Source: Nocardia exalbida NBRC 100660
GTDB taxonomy: Bacteria > Actinomycetota > Actinomycetes > Mycobacteriales > Mycobacteriaceae
DNA: 64,000 bases
Direction of reading: 5' to 3'
Assembly (NCBI RefSeq): GCF_000308575.1
Contig: NZ_BAFZ01000026.1
Location: forward strand, 1-64,000
A program made the position numbers and the translations under genes. Under the pieces are notes generated by a model, which did not search any database, was not told the DNA's origin, and saw nothing but the letters and a program-made list of their open reading frames with translations. Of the stretch, positions 43,772 through 52,543 are shown piece by piece (the stretch's first letter is position 1; the number at the start of each line of letters is the position of its first letter).

Positions 43772-44092
43772 ATGCAGGGCGAACAACCCAGTCGCCGGGA
43801 ACTGGTCGCCGCGATGTTCTCCAGCGAGTTCGTCGAGGACGGCATCGACCCGGACGTGCTGCGCCGTGTACACGCGGGCGAGCACGAGGAGTGGCTGAGC
43901 GCGCTGGACCGCTCCGGTGTCTTCGGCAAGGAGGCCCTCGCCGAGCTGGCCGATCTCTGGCGCCGCGAGCCCCGCGAGTTGCTGGAGGCGCTGCTGGCGG
44001 ACGCGGACGATGTCGCGCGGCGGCGGTGCCTGGCGGCCTGGGCCGGCTTGGACCAGGCCCAGGACGGTCCCGGCCGGGCGCAGATCAGCTGA
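43772..44092 (+). CDS. Conserved-type hypothetical protein (106 aa)
   Basis: All-helical and acidic: ELVAAMFSSEFVEDGIDPDV, HEEWLSALDRSGVFGKEALA and WRREPRELLEALLADADDVA. No family known. The ATG at 43772 has GGAGG ten bases upstream; an ATG at 43763 is too close to it. GC-rich codon use is normal for the window. Sits 60 bp before the GtrA-like gene and may share its transcript. Confidence 0.7.
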   Translation: MQGEQPSRRELVAAMFSSEFVEDGIDPDVLRRVHAGEHEEWLSALDRSGVFGKEALAELADLWRREPRELLEALLADADDVARRRCLAAWAGLDQAQDGPGRAQIS

Positions 44093-44152
44093 TCCACCGG
44101 GCGGTCGCCGCCTGCTCATCTGCCGGACATCTGCCGCTGGCAGCCTGGTCGC

Positions 44153-44698
44153 GTGCACGAGCTGTCCGAGACCGCCGATACGATCGCCGACCGGTTCACC
44201 CGCTGGTGCGAGACGGTCGTGCAGCGGCTGCCGTCGGGGCTGGACCGTCTCGTCCCGCCGACCTTCCTGGGCTTCGCGCTGATCAACAGCGGCACCTTCG
44301 CCGTCGACTTGGCGCTGCTCACCGTCTTGCACGGCTCGTTCGATCTGCCGGTGTGGTTGTCGGTGACCGTGGCGTACGTGTGCGCGTTCGGACTCGCCTT
44401 CGTGCTGAACCGCAGGTTCAACTTCCATTCCCACGCGCCGGTCGGCAGGCAGGCCACGGTGTACGTGGGGGTGGTCGTGGTCAACTACCTCGCGTTCATC
44501 CTCGGTGTCGGCAGCGGCCTCGCCGCGCTAGGGCTGGAGTACCACCTGTCCCGGTTGCTGGCGGGCGCGTGCGAGGCCGTCTACATGTACAGCGCGATGC
44601 GCTGGGTGGTCTTCCGCCGGGCCGCCGAGCCGGAACCCGAACTCGCGCCGGACGCGAAGGTGAAGAAGACGACGTTCACGACACCGCCGGAGCGATGA
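44153..44698 (+). CDS. GtrA-family membrane protein (second)
   Basis: A 181-residue protein with four membrane helices and GtrA signature elements: GFALINSGTFAVDLALLTVL, AFVLNRRFNFHS and MYSAMRWVVFRR. A role in lipid-linked sugar transfer is assumed from the family. It has a cytoplasmic amphipathic N-terminus (about 1-35) and a charged tail. GTG start, poor ribosome site. The last 23 bp overlap the convergent peptidase gene. Diverged from the gtrA at 33.3 kb. Confidence 0.82.
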   Translation: MHELSETADTIADRFTRWCETVVQRLPSGLDRLVPPTFLGFALINSGTFAVDLALLTVLHGSFDLPVWLSVTVAYVCAFGLAFVLNRRFNFHSHAPVGRQATVYVGVVVVNYLAFILGVGSGLAALGLEYHLSRLLAGACEAVYMYSAMRWVVFRRAAEPEPELAPDAKVKKTTFTTPPER

Positions 44699-45329
44699 GC
44701 ACCTCGGTGCGCGCGCCGTCGACGACGATCGCGTCCTCGTCGGTCATGGCCCAGTGCTGGACGCCTTCGGCGCGGTAGCGGGCGGCGAGCCGAGTGCACT
44801 CCCCGTCGGGATCGGTGGCCGAATCGATGTGCGGCACGATCCGGCGGTCGACCGATCCCAATCCGTCCCATCGCGGTTCGATGCCGCACGCCGGGGCGAC
44901 CTCGCCGGGATCGTCCACCGACTCCAAGCCGTGCAGGTCCGGTGTCATCACGCAGGCCCCGGCGCTGTAACCGGCGTAGACGAGCGCGTCGGAGGCGAGC
45001 AGCCGGAGAAGCGCTCGGTCCGCGCCGCTGCGGGCGAACTGGGCGCGCAGCACGAAGGTGTTGCCGCCGCGCACCCACACCAGCGGGAATTCGGCCAACT
45101 TCCGTTCCAGGTCGGCTTCCCGACCGGCGTACTCGCGCAGGTCGAGCACCTCGGGCCGGTAGCCGAGCTTGCGCAGCGGTGCCATGTCACTGGTCACCGC
45201 GCCCGCCCACGCCTGCGGCCAGGCGTCGCAGGCGTTCGGAATCAGCGCCACCCGGCCGGGCGGGCCCGCGAGCGCGGCGAGCCGGTCGTAGTGCGCGCCG
45301 AAGCGATAGCTGGACAGGAACAGCCGCAT
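44676..45329 (-). CDS. Peptidase E-like (S51) protein
   Basis: A 217-residue class I glutamine-amidotransferase-fold peptidase. VWVRGGNTF and the nucleophile Ser122 in AGYSAGACV are typical of S51 dipeptidase E, with a later His (VPHIDS). It would cut Asp-X dipeptides or a related substrate. Six bases separate it from the mycothiol-enzyme gene upstream on the same strand, so they share a transcript. Its 3' end overlaps the convergent GtrA gene. Confidence 0.87.
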   Translation of the reverse strand: MRLFLSSYRFGAHYDRLAALAGPPGRVALIPNACDAWPQAWAGAVTSDMAPLRKLGYRPEVLDLREYAGREADLERKLAEFPLVWVRGGNTFVLRAQFARSGADRALLRLLASDALVYAGYSAGACVMTPDLHGLESVDDPGEVAPACGIEPRWDGLGSVDRRIVPHIDSATDPDGECTRLAARYRAEGVQHWAMTDEDAIVVDGARTEVLIAPAVS

Positions 45330-45335
45330 CGCGGA

Positions 45336-46172
45336 TCAGATGGTGAAGGCCAGGTGGCGCACGATGCGTTGCCCGAGTTCGGCATCGCCCTGGATGGTGA
45401 TCTCGTCCAAGTACTCCTCGGCGGTCGTCCGACCGCCGCCGAGCCGCACGAAAAGCCTCGAGTCCAGGCCGATCTCGACCGTGGCGGGTTCGTCGAACGC
45501 GTCCACGTAGCGCGCCCGGCCCGCCACCTCGATGTGCAGGGTCCTGGCCAAGGGGCCGGTCAGCGCGAAGGTGATCCGCGCGCCGTCCGGCGCCTCGCCC
45601 TTCTTCGCCACCACGCGCGGGATGCTGCCCGCGAACTCCGCGAACGCCAGCTCGCCGCGTAGCCCGCCCTCTTCCACCGGCACGCCGAGCGCGTCGGCGA
45701 TGTCGAGTTCGTGCATCCAGCAGTCGAACAACCGCACCCGCATGAACCTGCCGTAGGTCACCTGCCCGACCGGCGAGACGGTTTCCTTCTCCCATTCGGC
45801 GTCGCCCATGGCCGCGAGCGCGGCGCGTCTGCGCGCGATGACGTCGCGATAGAACTCGAGCAACCGGGCGCCGGACAGCGGGCGCAACCGATCCACCCAG
45901 ATCTCGTTGAGCACCGCGGTCTCGTTGCGCACGTAGGGAAGCGTGCGCACATCGGTCTTCGCGGTGGTGGGGTCGTGGGCGGGCGGGCGGTCACCCAGTA
46001 GCCAGGACTCGGTGCCGACCATGTGGGCGAGGACGTCGAACACGGTCCAGCCCGGCAGCGACGACGGGGTGCGCCAGCGCTCCTCGTCCAGCGGAGCGAC
46101 CAGCGCGTCGATCGCGTCCCATTGCCGTGCCAGCAGGTCGATCAGCGTGGTCCGATCGAACGTCTCGGTCAT
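45336..46172 (-). CDS. DinB-like mycothiol-dependent maleylpyruvate isomerase-family protein
   Basis: A 278-residue protein with the MDMPI N-terminal DinB-like four-helix domain (LARQWDAIDALVAPLDEERW, PGWTVFDVLAHMVGTE; metal His in AHM and in WMHELDIA) and an SCP2-like C-terminal sterol-carrier fold. It matches the TIGR03083/84 group of mycothiol-linked enzymes. Substrate unknown; it may handle electrophiles, detoxification products or act as a thiol transferase. Start overlaps the HIT stop by four bases. Confidence 0.88.
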   Translation of the reverse strand: MTETFDRTTLIDLLARQWDAIDALVAPLDEERWRTPSSLPGWTVFDVLAHMVGTESWLLGDRPPAHDPTTAKTDVRTLPYVRNETAVLNEIWVDRLRPLSGARLLEFYRDVIARRRAALAAMGDAEWEKETVSPVGQVTYGRFMRVRLFDCWMHELDIADALGVPVEEGGLRGELAFAEFAGSIPRVVAKKGEAPDGARITFALTGPLARTLHIEVAGRARYVDAFDEPATVEIGLDSRLFVRLGGGRTTAEEYLDEITIQGDAELGQRIVRHLAFTI

Positions 46173-46642
46173 CCGTCGATTTCCTTGTCCGGGCGTTCGC
46201 CCTCGTTGTCCAATGCGGCAATGCCGTCCCGGATGGCCGCGGCGGTGGTCACCGGATCGTGCGGGCGCCGCAGCAGGAATCCCGTGGCGAACCGTAGCTT
46301 GTCGCCGTGCCTGCGGGGGATCACGTGCAGGTGGACGTGCGGCACGGTCTGGAACGCGGCGGCTCCGTCGTTGAGTACCAGGTTGGCGCCGTCGGCGGCG
46401 AGGCTGCTGCGCCGGACGGCCAGTGCGAGCCGGTGCCCGGCCCGGAAGATCCGCGCGCCGAGTTCGGCGTCGAGGTCCTCCAACTCGGCGGCGTGCCGCT
46501 TCGGTATGACCAGCGTGTGCCCACGGGCGACCGGCCGGATGTCGAGGAACGCGCAGAGCGCGTCGTCCTCGTACACCTTCGCCGCCGGCGCCTCGCCTGC
46601 CACGATGCGACAGAAGACGCAGTCGTTCACACGCTGGACCAT
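46169..46642 (-). CDS. HIT-family nucleotide hydrolase/transferase
   Basis: A 157-residue histidine-triad protein. The triad is HVHLH (His102, 104, 106), with an N-terminal zinc-like CVFCRIVAGE and the GHTLVIPKRH strand. Branch is Hint-like; it likely cleaves AMP-lysine or other nucleotidyl conjugates. ATG at 46642 used; GTG at 46630, just before NDCVFC, is also possible. First gene of HIT-MDMPI-peptidase E, joined by an ATGA overlap. Confidence 0.9.
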   Translation of the reverse strand: MVQRVNDCVFCRIVAGEAPAAKVYEDDALCAFLDIRPVARGHTLVIPKRHAAELEDLDAELGARIFRAGHRLALAVRRSSLAADGANLVLNDGAAAFQTVPHVHLHVIPRRHGDKLRFATGFLLRRPHDPVTTAAAIRDGIAALDNEGERPDKEIDG

Positions 46643-47002
46643 ACGGCGTACGAGCCGAGCGGAACACCCCGGAGCGTCGTTCGGCAGGACGCGCGCGTCC
46701 GCTCACCGGGACGCCGGGCCTCCGATCAGGCCCCCCCACCTCGAGGTTGGTAACAGACTTTTACGTACGGTCTTGCCGTGTTCACTTGCGGCGACCACGA
46801 TCACAGAGCGAGAAGGAAAAAAGGTGGACCGGGAAACCCCGGCGCACCGGCGCGAATCGCCCGGCGTGTGTGACGGGCATCTCAGCTAGGCTCACGGCGG
46901 GCCAGGTACAGTTGCGAGGATTTGGGCGAACTTACCCGACGGTAACATCGTCCGGTCGTCTACCCGTTGCCTGAAGCTCGGTAAGAGAAGGAAGTCTGAC
47001 AA
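46643..47002. other. Long leader/promoter region of pntAA
   Basis: A 360-bp divergent region between the HIT gene and pntAA. Its plus strand holds a short frame (46824-46889; MDRETPAHRRESPGVCDGHL plus S) behind GAGAAGGAAAAAAG, which could be a leader peptide. Further down, CGGTAACATCG and AGAAGGAAG set the pntAA start. No other gene is seen. Confidence 0.45.
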
Positions 47003-48190
47003 GTGGAGACAACGCAGAGCGTAGGCGATCCATCGCCGCGCGGCGCGCGTGTCGGTGTCGTTCGCGAATCGAACGCGGGCGAGCGACGTGTCGCATTGGT
47101 GCCGAAGATCATCCCCAGCCTGGTGAAGCAGGGCGTGGAGGTCGTCGTCGAGTCCGGTGCCGGACAGGGCGCGCTCATTCCCGACGAAGCGTATGTGGAG
47201 GCGGGCGCGACGATCGGTGATCCCTGGTCGGCGGATGTGGTGGTGAAGGTCGCCCCGCCCAGTGACGCCGAAGTGGGCAAGCTGTCGTCGGGGCAGACGC
47301 TGATCGGTTTCCTCGCGCCGCGCAACGCCGACAATCAAATCGGTGCGCTGAAGTCGGCGGGGGTGCAAGCATTTGCGGTGGAGGCGATTCCGCGGATCTC
47401 GCGCGCGCAGGTGATGGACGCGTTGTCCTCGCAGGCGAATGTGGCGGGATACAAGGCGGTGTTGCTGGCGGCGTCGGAGTCGACGCGGTTCTTCCCCATG
47501 TTGACCACCGCCGCAGGCACGGTGAAGCCCGCGACCGTGCTGGTGCTGGGTGTGGGCGTGGCGGGTTTGCAGGCGCTGGCGACCGCGAAGCGCCTCGGTG
47601 GTCGGACCACCGGGTACGACGTGCGTCCCGAGGTCGCCGATCAGGTGCGGTCGGTGGGTGCGCAGTGGCTGGATCTGGGGATCGACGCCGCTGGTGAGGG
47701 CGGATACGCCCGCGAGCTCACCGACGAGGAGAAGGCCGCGCAGCAGCGGGCTTTGGAGGACGCGATCAAGGGCTTCGACGTGGTGATCACCACCGCGCTG
47801 GTGCCGGGGCGTCCCGCGCCGCGCTTGGTGACGGCCGCCGCGGTCGAGGGCATGAAGCCCGGCAGCGTGATCGTCGATCTGGCCGGGGAGACGGGCGGCA
47901 ACTGCGAGTTGACCGAGCCGGGACAGACGGTCGTCAAGCACGAGGTGACCATCGCCTCGCCGTTGAACCTGCCCGCCACCATGCCCGAGCACGCCTCGGA
48001 GCTGTACTCGAAGAACATCGCGGCGCTGCTGGAGCTGATGTTGGTCGACGGCAAGCTCGCGCCCGACTTCAGCGACCAGGTGCTGGCGGATTCCTGCGTC
48101 ACCCGTGCTGCGACCGAATCGGCGGACGCGACCGGATCGGCGGAGCCTGCGCAGGTGAAGGACGCGACCGAGGCGAAGGTGGAGAACTGA
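47003..48190 (+). CDS. pntAA: Proton-translocating NAD(P) transhydrogenase, alpha-1 subunit
   Basis: A 395-residue soluble NAD(H)-binding domain I. ERRVALVPKI, KVAPPS and the Rossmann loop VLVLGVGVAGLQALATAKRLG are visible; RPAPRLVT and VIVDLAGETGGN finish the site. With PntAB and PntB it couples hydride transfer from NADH to NADP+ to proton flow, giving NADPH for lipid synthesis. The alpha chain is split in two genes, as is normal in actinobacteria and Rhodospirillum. GTG start after AGAAGGAAG. The stop overlaps the next ATG (TGATG). Confidence 0.96.
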   Translation: METTQSVGDPSPRGARVGVVRESNAGERRVALVPKIIPSLVKQGVEVVVESGAGQGALIPDEAYVEAGATIGDPWSADVVVKVAPPSDAEVGKLSSGQTLIGFLAPRNADNQIGALKSAGVQAFAVEAIPRISRAQVMDALSSQANVAGYKAVLLAASESTRFFPMLTTAAGTVKPATVLVLGVGVAGLQALATAKRLGGRTTGYDVRPEVADQVRSVGAQWLDLGIDAAGEGGYARELTDEEKAAQQRALEDAIKGFDVVITTALVPGRPAPRLVTAAAVEGMKPGSVIVDLAGETGGNCELTEPGQTVVKHEVTIASPLNLPATMPEHASELYSKNIAALLELMLVDGKLAPDFSDQVLADSCVTRAATESADATGSAEPAQVKDATEAKVEN

Positions 48191-48507
48191 TGTATACCGA
48201 ATTGCTGGCGAATATCGCGATCCTGGTGCTGTCCGGGTTCGTCGGTTTCGCGGTGATCTCCAAGGTCCCGAACACGCTGCACACGCCGTTGATGTCGGGC
48301 ACCAATGCCATTCACGGCATCGTGGTGCTGGGCGCGCTGGTCACGCTGGGTAACGTGCAGGACCCGTCGATCCTGACGCAGATCATCCTGTTCGTCGCCG
48401 TGGTGTTCGGAACACTGAACGTGATCGGTGGTTTCGTGGTGACCGACCGGATGTTGGGGATGTTCAAGGGCAAGAAGCCCGCTGTCGCGCAGAAGGCGGG
48501 TGAGTGA
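48190..48507 (+). CDS. pntAB: NAD(P) transhydrogenase, alpha-2 membrane subunit
   Basis: A 105-residue membrane protein with three helices (ANIAILVLSGFVGFAVIS; AIHGIVVLGALVTLG; IILFVAVVFGTLNVIGGFVV), forming part of the proton channel. HGIVVLGA and DRMLGMFK are typical. Both junctions are overlapping: one base with pntAA and one base with pntB (TGATG each). Confidence 0.95.
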   Translation: MYTELLANIAILVLSGFVGFAVISKVPNTLHTPLMSGTNAIHGIVVLGALVTLGNVQDPSILTQIILFVAVVFGTLNVIGGFVVTDRMLGMFKGKKPAVAQKAGE

Positions 48508-49937
48508 TGCACACCTTCGACAACGTCACCTATCTGGTGAACGGTCTCTACATCATTGCCTTCGGCATGTTCATCTACGGTTTGATGGGCTTGACCGGCC
48601 CGAAGACCGCGGTGCGCGGCAACTTGATCGCCGCGGTGGGCATGGCGCTGGCGGTGGTCGCGACGCTGATCTCGATCCGGCACACCGACAACTGGATTCT
48701 CATCGTCGCCGGTCTGGTGGTCGGTGTCGTGCTGGGTGTGCCGCCCGCGAAGTACACCAAGATGACCGCGATGCCGCAGCTGGTGGCCGCGTTCAACGGT
48801 GTCGGCGGTGGCACGGTCGCGTTGATCGCGTGGTCGGAATTCATCAACTCGCAGGGTTTCTCGCACTTCGACGAGGAACCGACCGTGCACATCGTGATCG
48901 GGTCGCTGTTCGCGGCGATCATCGGTTCGGTGTCGTTCTGGGGTTCGCTGATCGCGTTCGGGAAGTTGCAGGAGATCCTGCCCGGCCGCCCGATCGGGAT
49001 CGGCAGATTGCAGCAACCGTTGAACCTGCTGCTGCTGCTCGGCGCGGTCGCCGCGGCGGTGGTGATCGGCGTCGGCGCCACCAGTGAGGGGGTGTCGCAG
49101 CTGTGGATGATCGCGGTGCTGGTGGCAGCCGGTGTGCTCGGGTTGATGGTGGTGCTGCCGATCGGCGGCGCGGACATGCCGGTGGTCATCTCGCTGCTCA
49201 ACGCGCTGACCGGATTGTCGGCCGCCGCGGCGGGTCTGGCGTTGAACAACACCGCGATGATCGTCGCGGGCATGATCGTCGGCGCGTCCGGCACCATCCT
49301 GACCAACCTCATGGCCAAGGCGATGAACCGGTCCATCCCGGCGATCGTCGCGGGCGGCTTCGGCGGCGGCGGGACCGCGCCCGGCGCCGCGGATGGTGAG
49401 CAGAAGCAGGCCAAGGCCACTTCCGCCGCGGACGCCGCGATCCAGATGGCGTACGCGAACCAGGTGATCGTGGTGCCGGGTTACGGCATGGCGGTGGCGC
49501 AGGCGCAGCACGCGGTCAAAGAGATGGCTTCGCTGCTGGAGGCCAAGGGTGTGGAGGTCAAATACGCCATCCACCCGGTCGCCGGTCGGATGCCCGGTCA
49601 CATGAACGTGCTGCTGGCCGAGGCCGAGGTGTCCTATGACGCGCTCAAGGAAATGGACGACATCAACGGCGAATTCAATCGCACCGATGTCGCCTTGGTG
49701 ATCGGCGCCAACGACGTCACCAACCCCGCGGCCCGCGAGGACGCCTCCAGCCCGATCTACGGCATGCCCGTGCTCAACGTCGACCAGGCCAAGAGCGTCA
49801 TCGTGCTCAAGCGGTCGATGAACAGTGGTTTCGCCGGTATCGACAACCCGCTGTTCTACGCCGACCACACCTCCATGCTGTTCGGCGACGCCAAGAAGTC
49901 CGTCGGAGCGGTCACCGAGGAACTGAAGGCGCTGTAG
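48507..49937 (+). CDS. pntB: NAD(P) transhydrogenase, beta subunit
   Basis: A 476-residue subunit with about eight membrane helices (to about residue 270) and a C-terminal NADP-binding domain III (about 300-476; VPGYGMAVAQAQHAVKEM, HPVAGRMPGHMNVLLAEA, NDVTNPAAREDASSPIYGMP). ATG at 48507 overlaps the pntAB stop; a GTG three bases earlier is less likely. A strong terminator follows, closing the operon. Confidence 0.96.
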   Translation: MHTFDNVTYLVNGLYIIAFGMFIYGLMGLTGPKTAVRGNLIAAVGMALAVVATLISIRHTDNWILIVAGLVVGVVLGVPPAKYTKMTAMPQLVAAFNGVGGGTVALIAWSEFINSQGFSHFDEEPTVHIVIGSLFAAIIGSVSFWGSLIAFGKLQEILPGRPIGIGRLQQPLNLLLLLGAVAAAVVIGVGATSEGVSQLWMIAVLVAAGVLGLMVVLPIGGADMPVVISLLNALTGLSAAAAGLALNNTAMIVAGMIVGASGTILTNLMAKAMNRSIPAIVAGGFGGGGTAPGAADGEQKQAKATSAADAAIQMAYANQVIVVPGYGMAVAQAQHAVKEMASLLEAKGVEVKYAIHPVAGRMPGHMNVLLAEAEVSYDALKEMDDINGEFNRTDVALVIGANDVTNPAAREDASSPIYGMPVLNVDQAKSVIVLKRSMNSGFAGIDNPLFYADHTSMLFGDAKKSVGAVTEELKAL

Positions 49938-49953
49938 GCCGGAGGTTCTCGCG

Positions 49954-49986
49954 AAGCGCCCCTTCACCTTCGGTGGAGGGGCGCTT
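49954..49986 (+). terminator. pnt operon terminator
   Basis: AAGCGCCCCTTCACC pairs with GGTGGAGGGGCGCTT over 15 bp (one G-U) around the loop TTC, 17 bp past pntB. A short T tract (CTTTCGT) ends it. Confidence 0.9.
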
Positions 49987-50034
49987 TCGTAATTCGATGG
50001 ACATCGCGGCAGGCCGCCCCGGATCATTCTCCGG

Positions 50035-51183
50035 GTGTCCGCACGTCATGAGCCTCTTCGGTTGATCGGTCCCGGGGAGCCCTCGGCCGATCCCGCCGAG
50101 CGGCTGCCGTGGACCGTCGTAGTCGATTCCACGTACTCGATCCGCGACGCGATCGATGCCCTCGCGCTCGGTCCGTTCCTGCGCGGCGATCAGCCGTGCG
50201 CGCGCACCGCGCATCTGGAGCGGGTGCGGCCGGAAGCGCCGCTGCGTCCCGGCCGCGGCCGCGTGGTGCGCACGGTGCGCGACAACGACAGCGGGGCGAC
50301 GCTGGTGGTGGGTCCCGGCTGGTCGCTGCGGTCGGTGCGCTGGTCGGGCGGTTCGGCGATGGTCGAGGTCACCGCCGTCAGCGAGACGCTCGCGGACGAG
50401 TTGCTCGCCGAGGCCATCCGGGACGCGGCGGCGCCACCGGAGGTGGGCGACACCGTGGAGATGGGCTTCTGGCACATGCACACCCACGGCCCGCAGCGTC
50501 GCGCGCGCTCGATCTCGGCGCCCGAGTGGTCGTCGATCCGGGGTAACTACACGGGCGAGGTCGCCACCGCGATGGATCGCCTGATGTCGCTCACCGCCGC
50601 CGACGTCCGCGGCCGCCTGGTGCTGCTGCACGGACCTCCCGGTACGGGGAAAACCACGGCGCTGCGCGCGCTGGCGCGTGCCTGGGGCGCCTGGTGCCAA
50701 TTCGATTGCGTGCTCGATCCCGAGGTGATGTTCGGCAAGCCCGGCTACCTGATGGACGTGGCCGCGGGCGTCGACAATGCCGACGAGGGCGCGCCCCGCT
50801 GGCGGATGCTGGTCCTGGAGGACTGCGACGAGCTGATCCGTGGCGAAGCCAAGGAGGCGGCCGGGCAGGGACTCTCGCGGCTGTTGAACCTGACCGACGG
50901 CATGCTCGGCCAGGGCCGGGACGTGCTCGTCGCCATCACCACCAACGAGGACCTGTCGCGCCTGCACCCGGCGGTGACGCGGCCGGGCCGGTGCCTGGCG
51001 CGGATCGAGATCGGACGGCTGTCCGGCGTGGAGGCGGCGGCCTGGCTGGACCGGGAGCAGCGGTGCGAGGCAGGCGCTTATCCGGACGGCGCGACCTTGG
51101 CCGAGCTCGTGGCGGTGCGCGACGGAGAGGCCGGGATCGATGCCGTCGCGCGGGATGCGGTCAATCCGGGACTGTATCTGTGA
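50035..51183 (+). CDS. DUF5925 domain AAA-type ATPase
   Basis: A 382-residue ATPase. The first 150 residues match the poorly known DUF5925 pattern (TVVVDSTYSIRDAIDALALG, GWSLRSVRWSGGSAMVEV); then WSSIRGNY and the AAA core with Walker A GPPGTGKT (200-207), Walker B LVLEDCDELI, sensor-1-like AITTNEDL and arginine TRPGRCLARIEIG. The order resembles proteins that load or remodel partners, but the partner is unknown. GTG start. Stand-alone gene. ATPase class is safe; function unknown. Confidence 0.87.
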   Translation: MSARHEPLRLIGPGEPSADPAERLPWTVVVDSTYSIRDAIDALALGPFLRGDQPCARTAHLERVRPEAPLRPGRGRVVRTVRDNDSGATLVVGPGWSLRSVRWSGGSAMVEVTAVSETLADELLAEAIRDAAAPPEVGDTVEMGFWHMHTHGPQRRARSISAPEWSSIRGNYTGEVATAMDRLMSLTAADVRGRLVLLHGPPGTGKTTALRALARAWGAWCQFDCVLDPEVMFGKPGYLMDVAAGVDNADEGAPRWRMLVLEDCDELIRGEAKEAAGQGLSRLLNLTDGMLGQGRDVLVAITTNEDLSRLHPAVTRPGRCLARIEIGRLSGVEAAAWLDREQRCEAGAYPDGATLAELVAVRDGEAGIDAVARDAVNPGLYL

Positions 51184-51312
51184 GAACCGGCGTGCGCCGA
51201 AGCCGTTGCGGCGGTTCACCGGTCCGGCGGGGTTCGCGGTGATCGGCTAGATTCCATGGGTTCGCCCGTCGCCTGTGCGCACGGAACCACGCGAGACCCG
51301 GGGAGGGGATCC

Positions 51313-52071
51313 ATGACAACACCACCGAACCATCCGCAGCCAGGGCAGCCCGGCTATCCACCGCCAGGCCAGCCCGGCTATCCGCAGCAACCGCCTGCCG
51401 GTGCGCCGCAGGGCTTTCCGGGGCAGCAGGGCTATCCCGGTCAGCCGCAGCCGCAGCCCGGCTACCCAGGCCAGCCGGGCTACCCGCCACAGGGAGGCTT
51501 CCCGCAGCAGCCGGGCTACCCGGGTGGGGGTTTCCCGCCGCCGGGACCGCCACCCCGGCAGAATCGGAGCGGCGGAGTGGGCAAGATCCTCGCCGTGCTG
51601 GGTGTCGTCGTGGTGATCGGCCTGCTGGTCATCGGCGGTCGCACCGTGTTCCGTTCGGACGGCGAGAAGATCGATATCGGTCAGTGCGCGAAGCTGTCGG
51701 GCACCACCGTCAAAGCGGAGTTCGAAACCAAGGAATGCTCCGATGCCGAAGCCAATTACGTGGTGGCGCAACGGCTCGACGGCGCGAACGCGGACTGCGC
51801 CACCAAGGACTACGCCAGCTACTACCAGACCGGCAGCAACGAATACACGCTGTGCCTGCGGCTGAACGTCAAGGAGGGCGACTGCATCGACGGCGGTTTC
51901 CTCGGCGCCAGCACCAAGGTGGCCTGTGGGTCGACGGCGGACTTCAAGATCGGCCGGATCGTGCGCGGCACCGCGGACAAATCCGCGTGCGGGGCGAAGG
52001 CGACCGAGAACGACACGATCGTCTACCCCAAGCCCGAGCCGATCACCCTGTGCCTGGTGCCGCCCAAGTAG
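51313..52071 (+). CDS. LppU/SCO3897-like Pro-Gly-rich membrane protein
   Basis: A 252-residue type II membrane protein. Residues 1-85 are a Pro/Gln/Gly/Tyr repeat ([19 protein letters not shown]), cytoplasmic and disordered; a single transmembrane helix (about 92-114, [18 protein letters not shown]); then an extracytoplasmic domain with six or more Cys (QCAK, KECSD, ADCAT, TLCLR, GDCID, VACGS, SACGA, TLCLV), presumably in disulphides. Matches the LppU/SCO3897 family of unknown envelope function. ATG at 51313 has GGGGAGGGG at ideal distance; an upstream ATG at 51256 is weaker. Confidence 0.85.
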   Translation: MTTPPNHPQPGQPGYPPPGQPGYPQQPPAGAPQGFPGQQGYPGQPQPQPGYPGQPGYPPQGGFPQQPGYPGGGFPPPGPPPRQNRSGGVGKILAVLGVVVVIGLLVIGGRTVFRSDGEKIDIGQCAKLSGTTVKAEFETKECSDAEANYVVAQRLDGANADCATKDYASYYQTGSNEYTLCLRLNVKEGDCIDGGFLGASTKVACGSTADFKIGRIVRGTADKSACGAKATENDTIVYPKPEPITLCLVPPK

Positions 52072-52087
52072 TGCGCGGCCTGGAACG

Positions 52088-52537
52088 ATGACGAGCGTCG
52101 GCGCGCGGTCGCTGCGGACCGGATGGTTCGTGCGTGCGCCGATCTCGATGTTCCGCGCCCGGCTCGGCTTCCTGTTCGGCGGGCGGCTCCTGCTGCTGGA
52201 GCACATCGGCCGCAGCTCGGGCCGTCCACGCTATGTGGTGCTGGAGACGGTGGCGCGGCCGAGCCGGGACCGCGTGGTGATCGCGTCCGGCTTCGGCACA
52301 CAGGCGCAGTGGTTCCGCAATCTCGCCGCCGATCCGCGCTGTCACGTGAGTATTGGCGCGCGCTTCAGTGCTCCGGCTCTGGCCCGGGTGCTGCGCCCGG
52401 ACGAATCCGTCGCCGTCCTCGAGGGCTATCGGCGCGACCATCCGCGGGCATACCGGAGTCTCGGCCGGATAGTCGAGGAAAGCCACGGGTGCGGGGATCG
52501 ACGAGGTGCCGATGGTCGAGCTGACGATGGATCGTTG
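52088..52537 (+). pseudogene. Frameshifted F420/deazaflavin-dependent nitroreductase-family gene
   Basis: The first 130 or so codons (ATG at 52088) give a normal deazaflavin-dependent nitroreductase (DUF385) fold: GRLLLLEHIGRSSGRPRYVV, ASGFGTQAQWFRNLAADPRC. Near 52487-52493 (CACGGGTGCGGGG) the frame breaks: shifting by one base gives AGIDEVPMVELTMDR and a stop at 52537, the expected C-terminus at about 150 residues. Unshifted, it runs to 52633 with an alien Arg/Asp-rich tail overlapping the convergent MFS gene. Either a recent inactivating one-base change or an assembly error. Confidence 0.78.
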
Positions 52538-52543
52538 ATCCGG

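Noticed and set aside
51313..51560. Apparent short tandem DNA repeats
   Set aside because: They encode the Pro/Gly/Gln/Tyr-rich N-terminus of the LppU-like protein, so the repetition is a protein feature rather than a mobile or CRISPR repeat.
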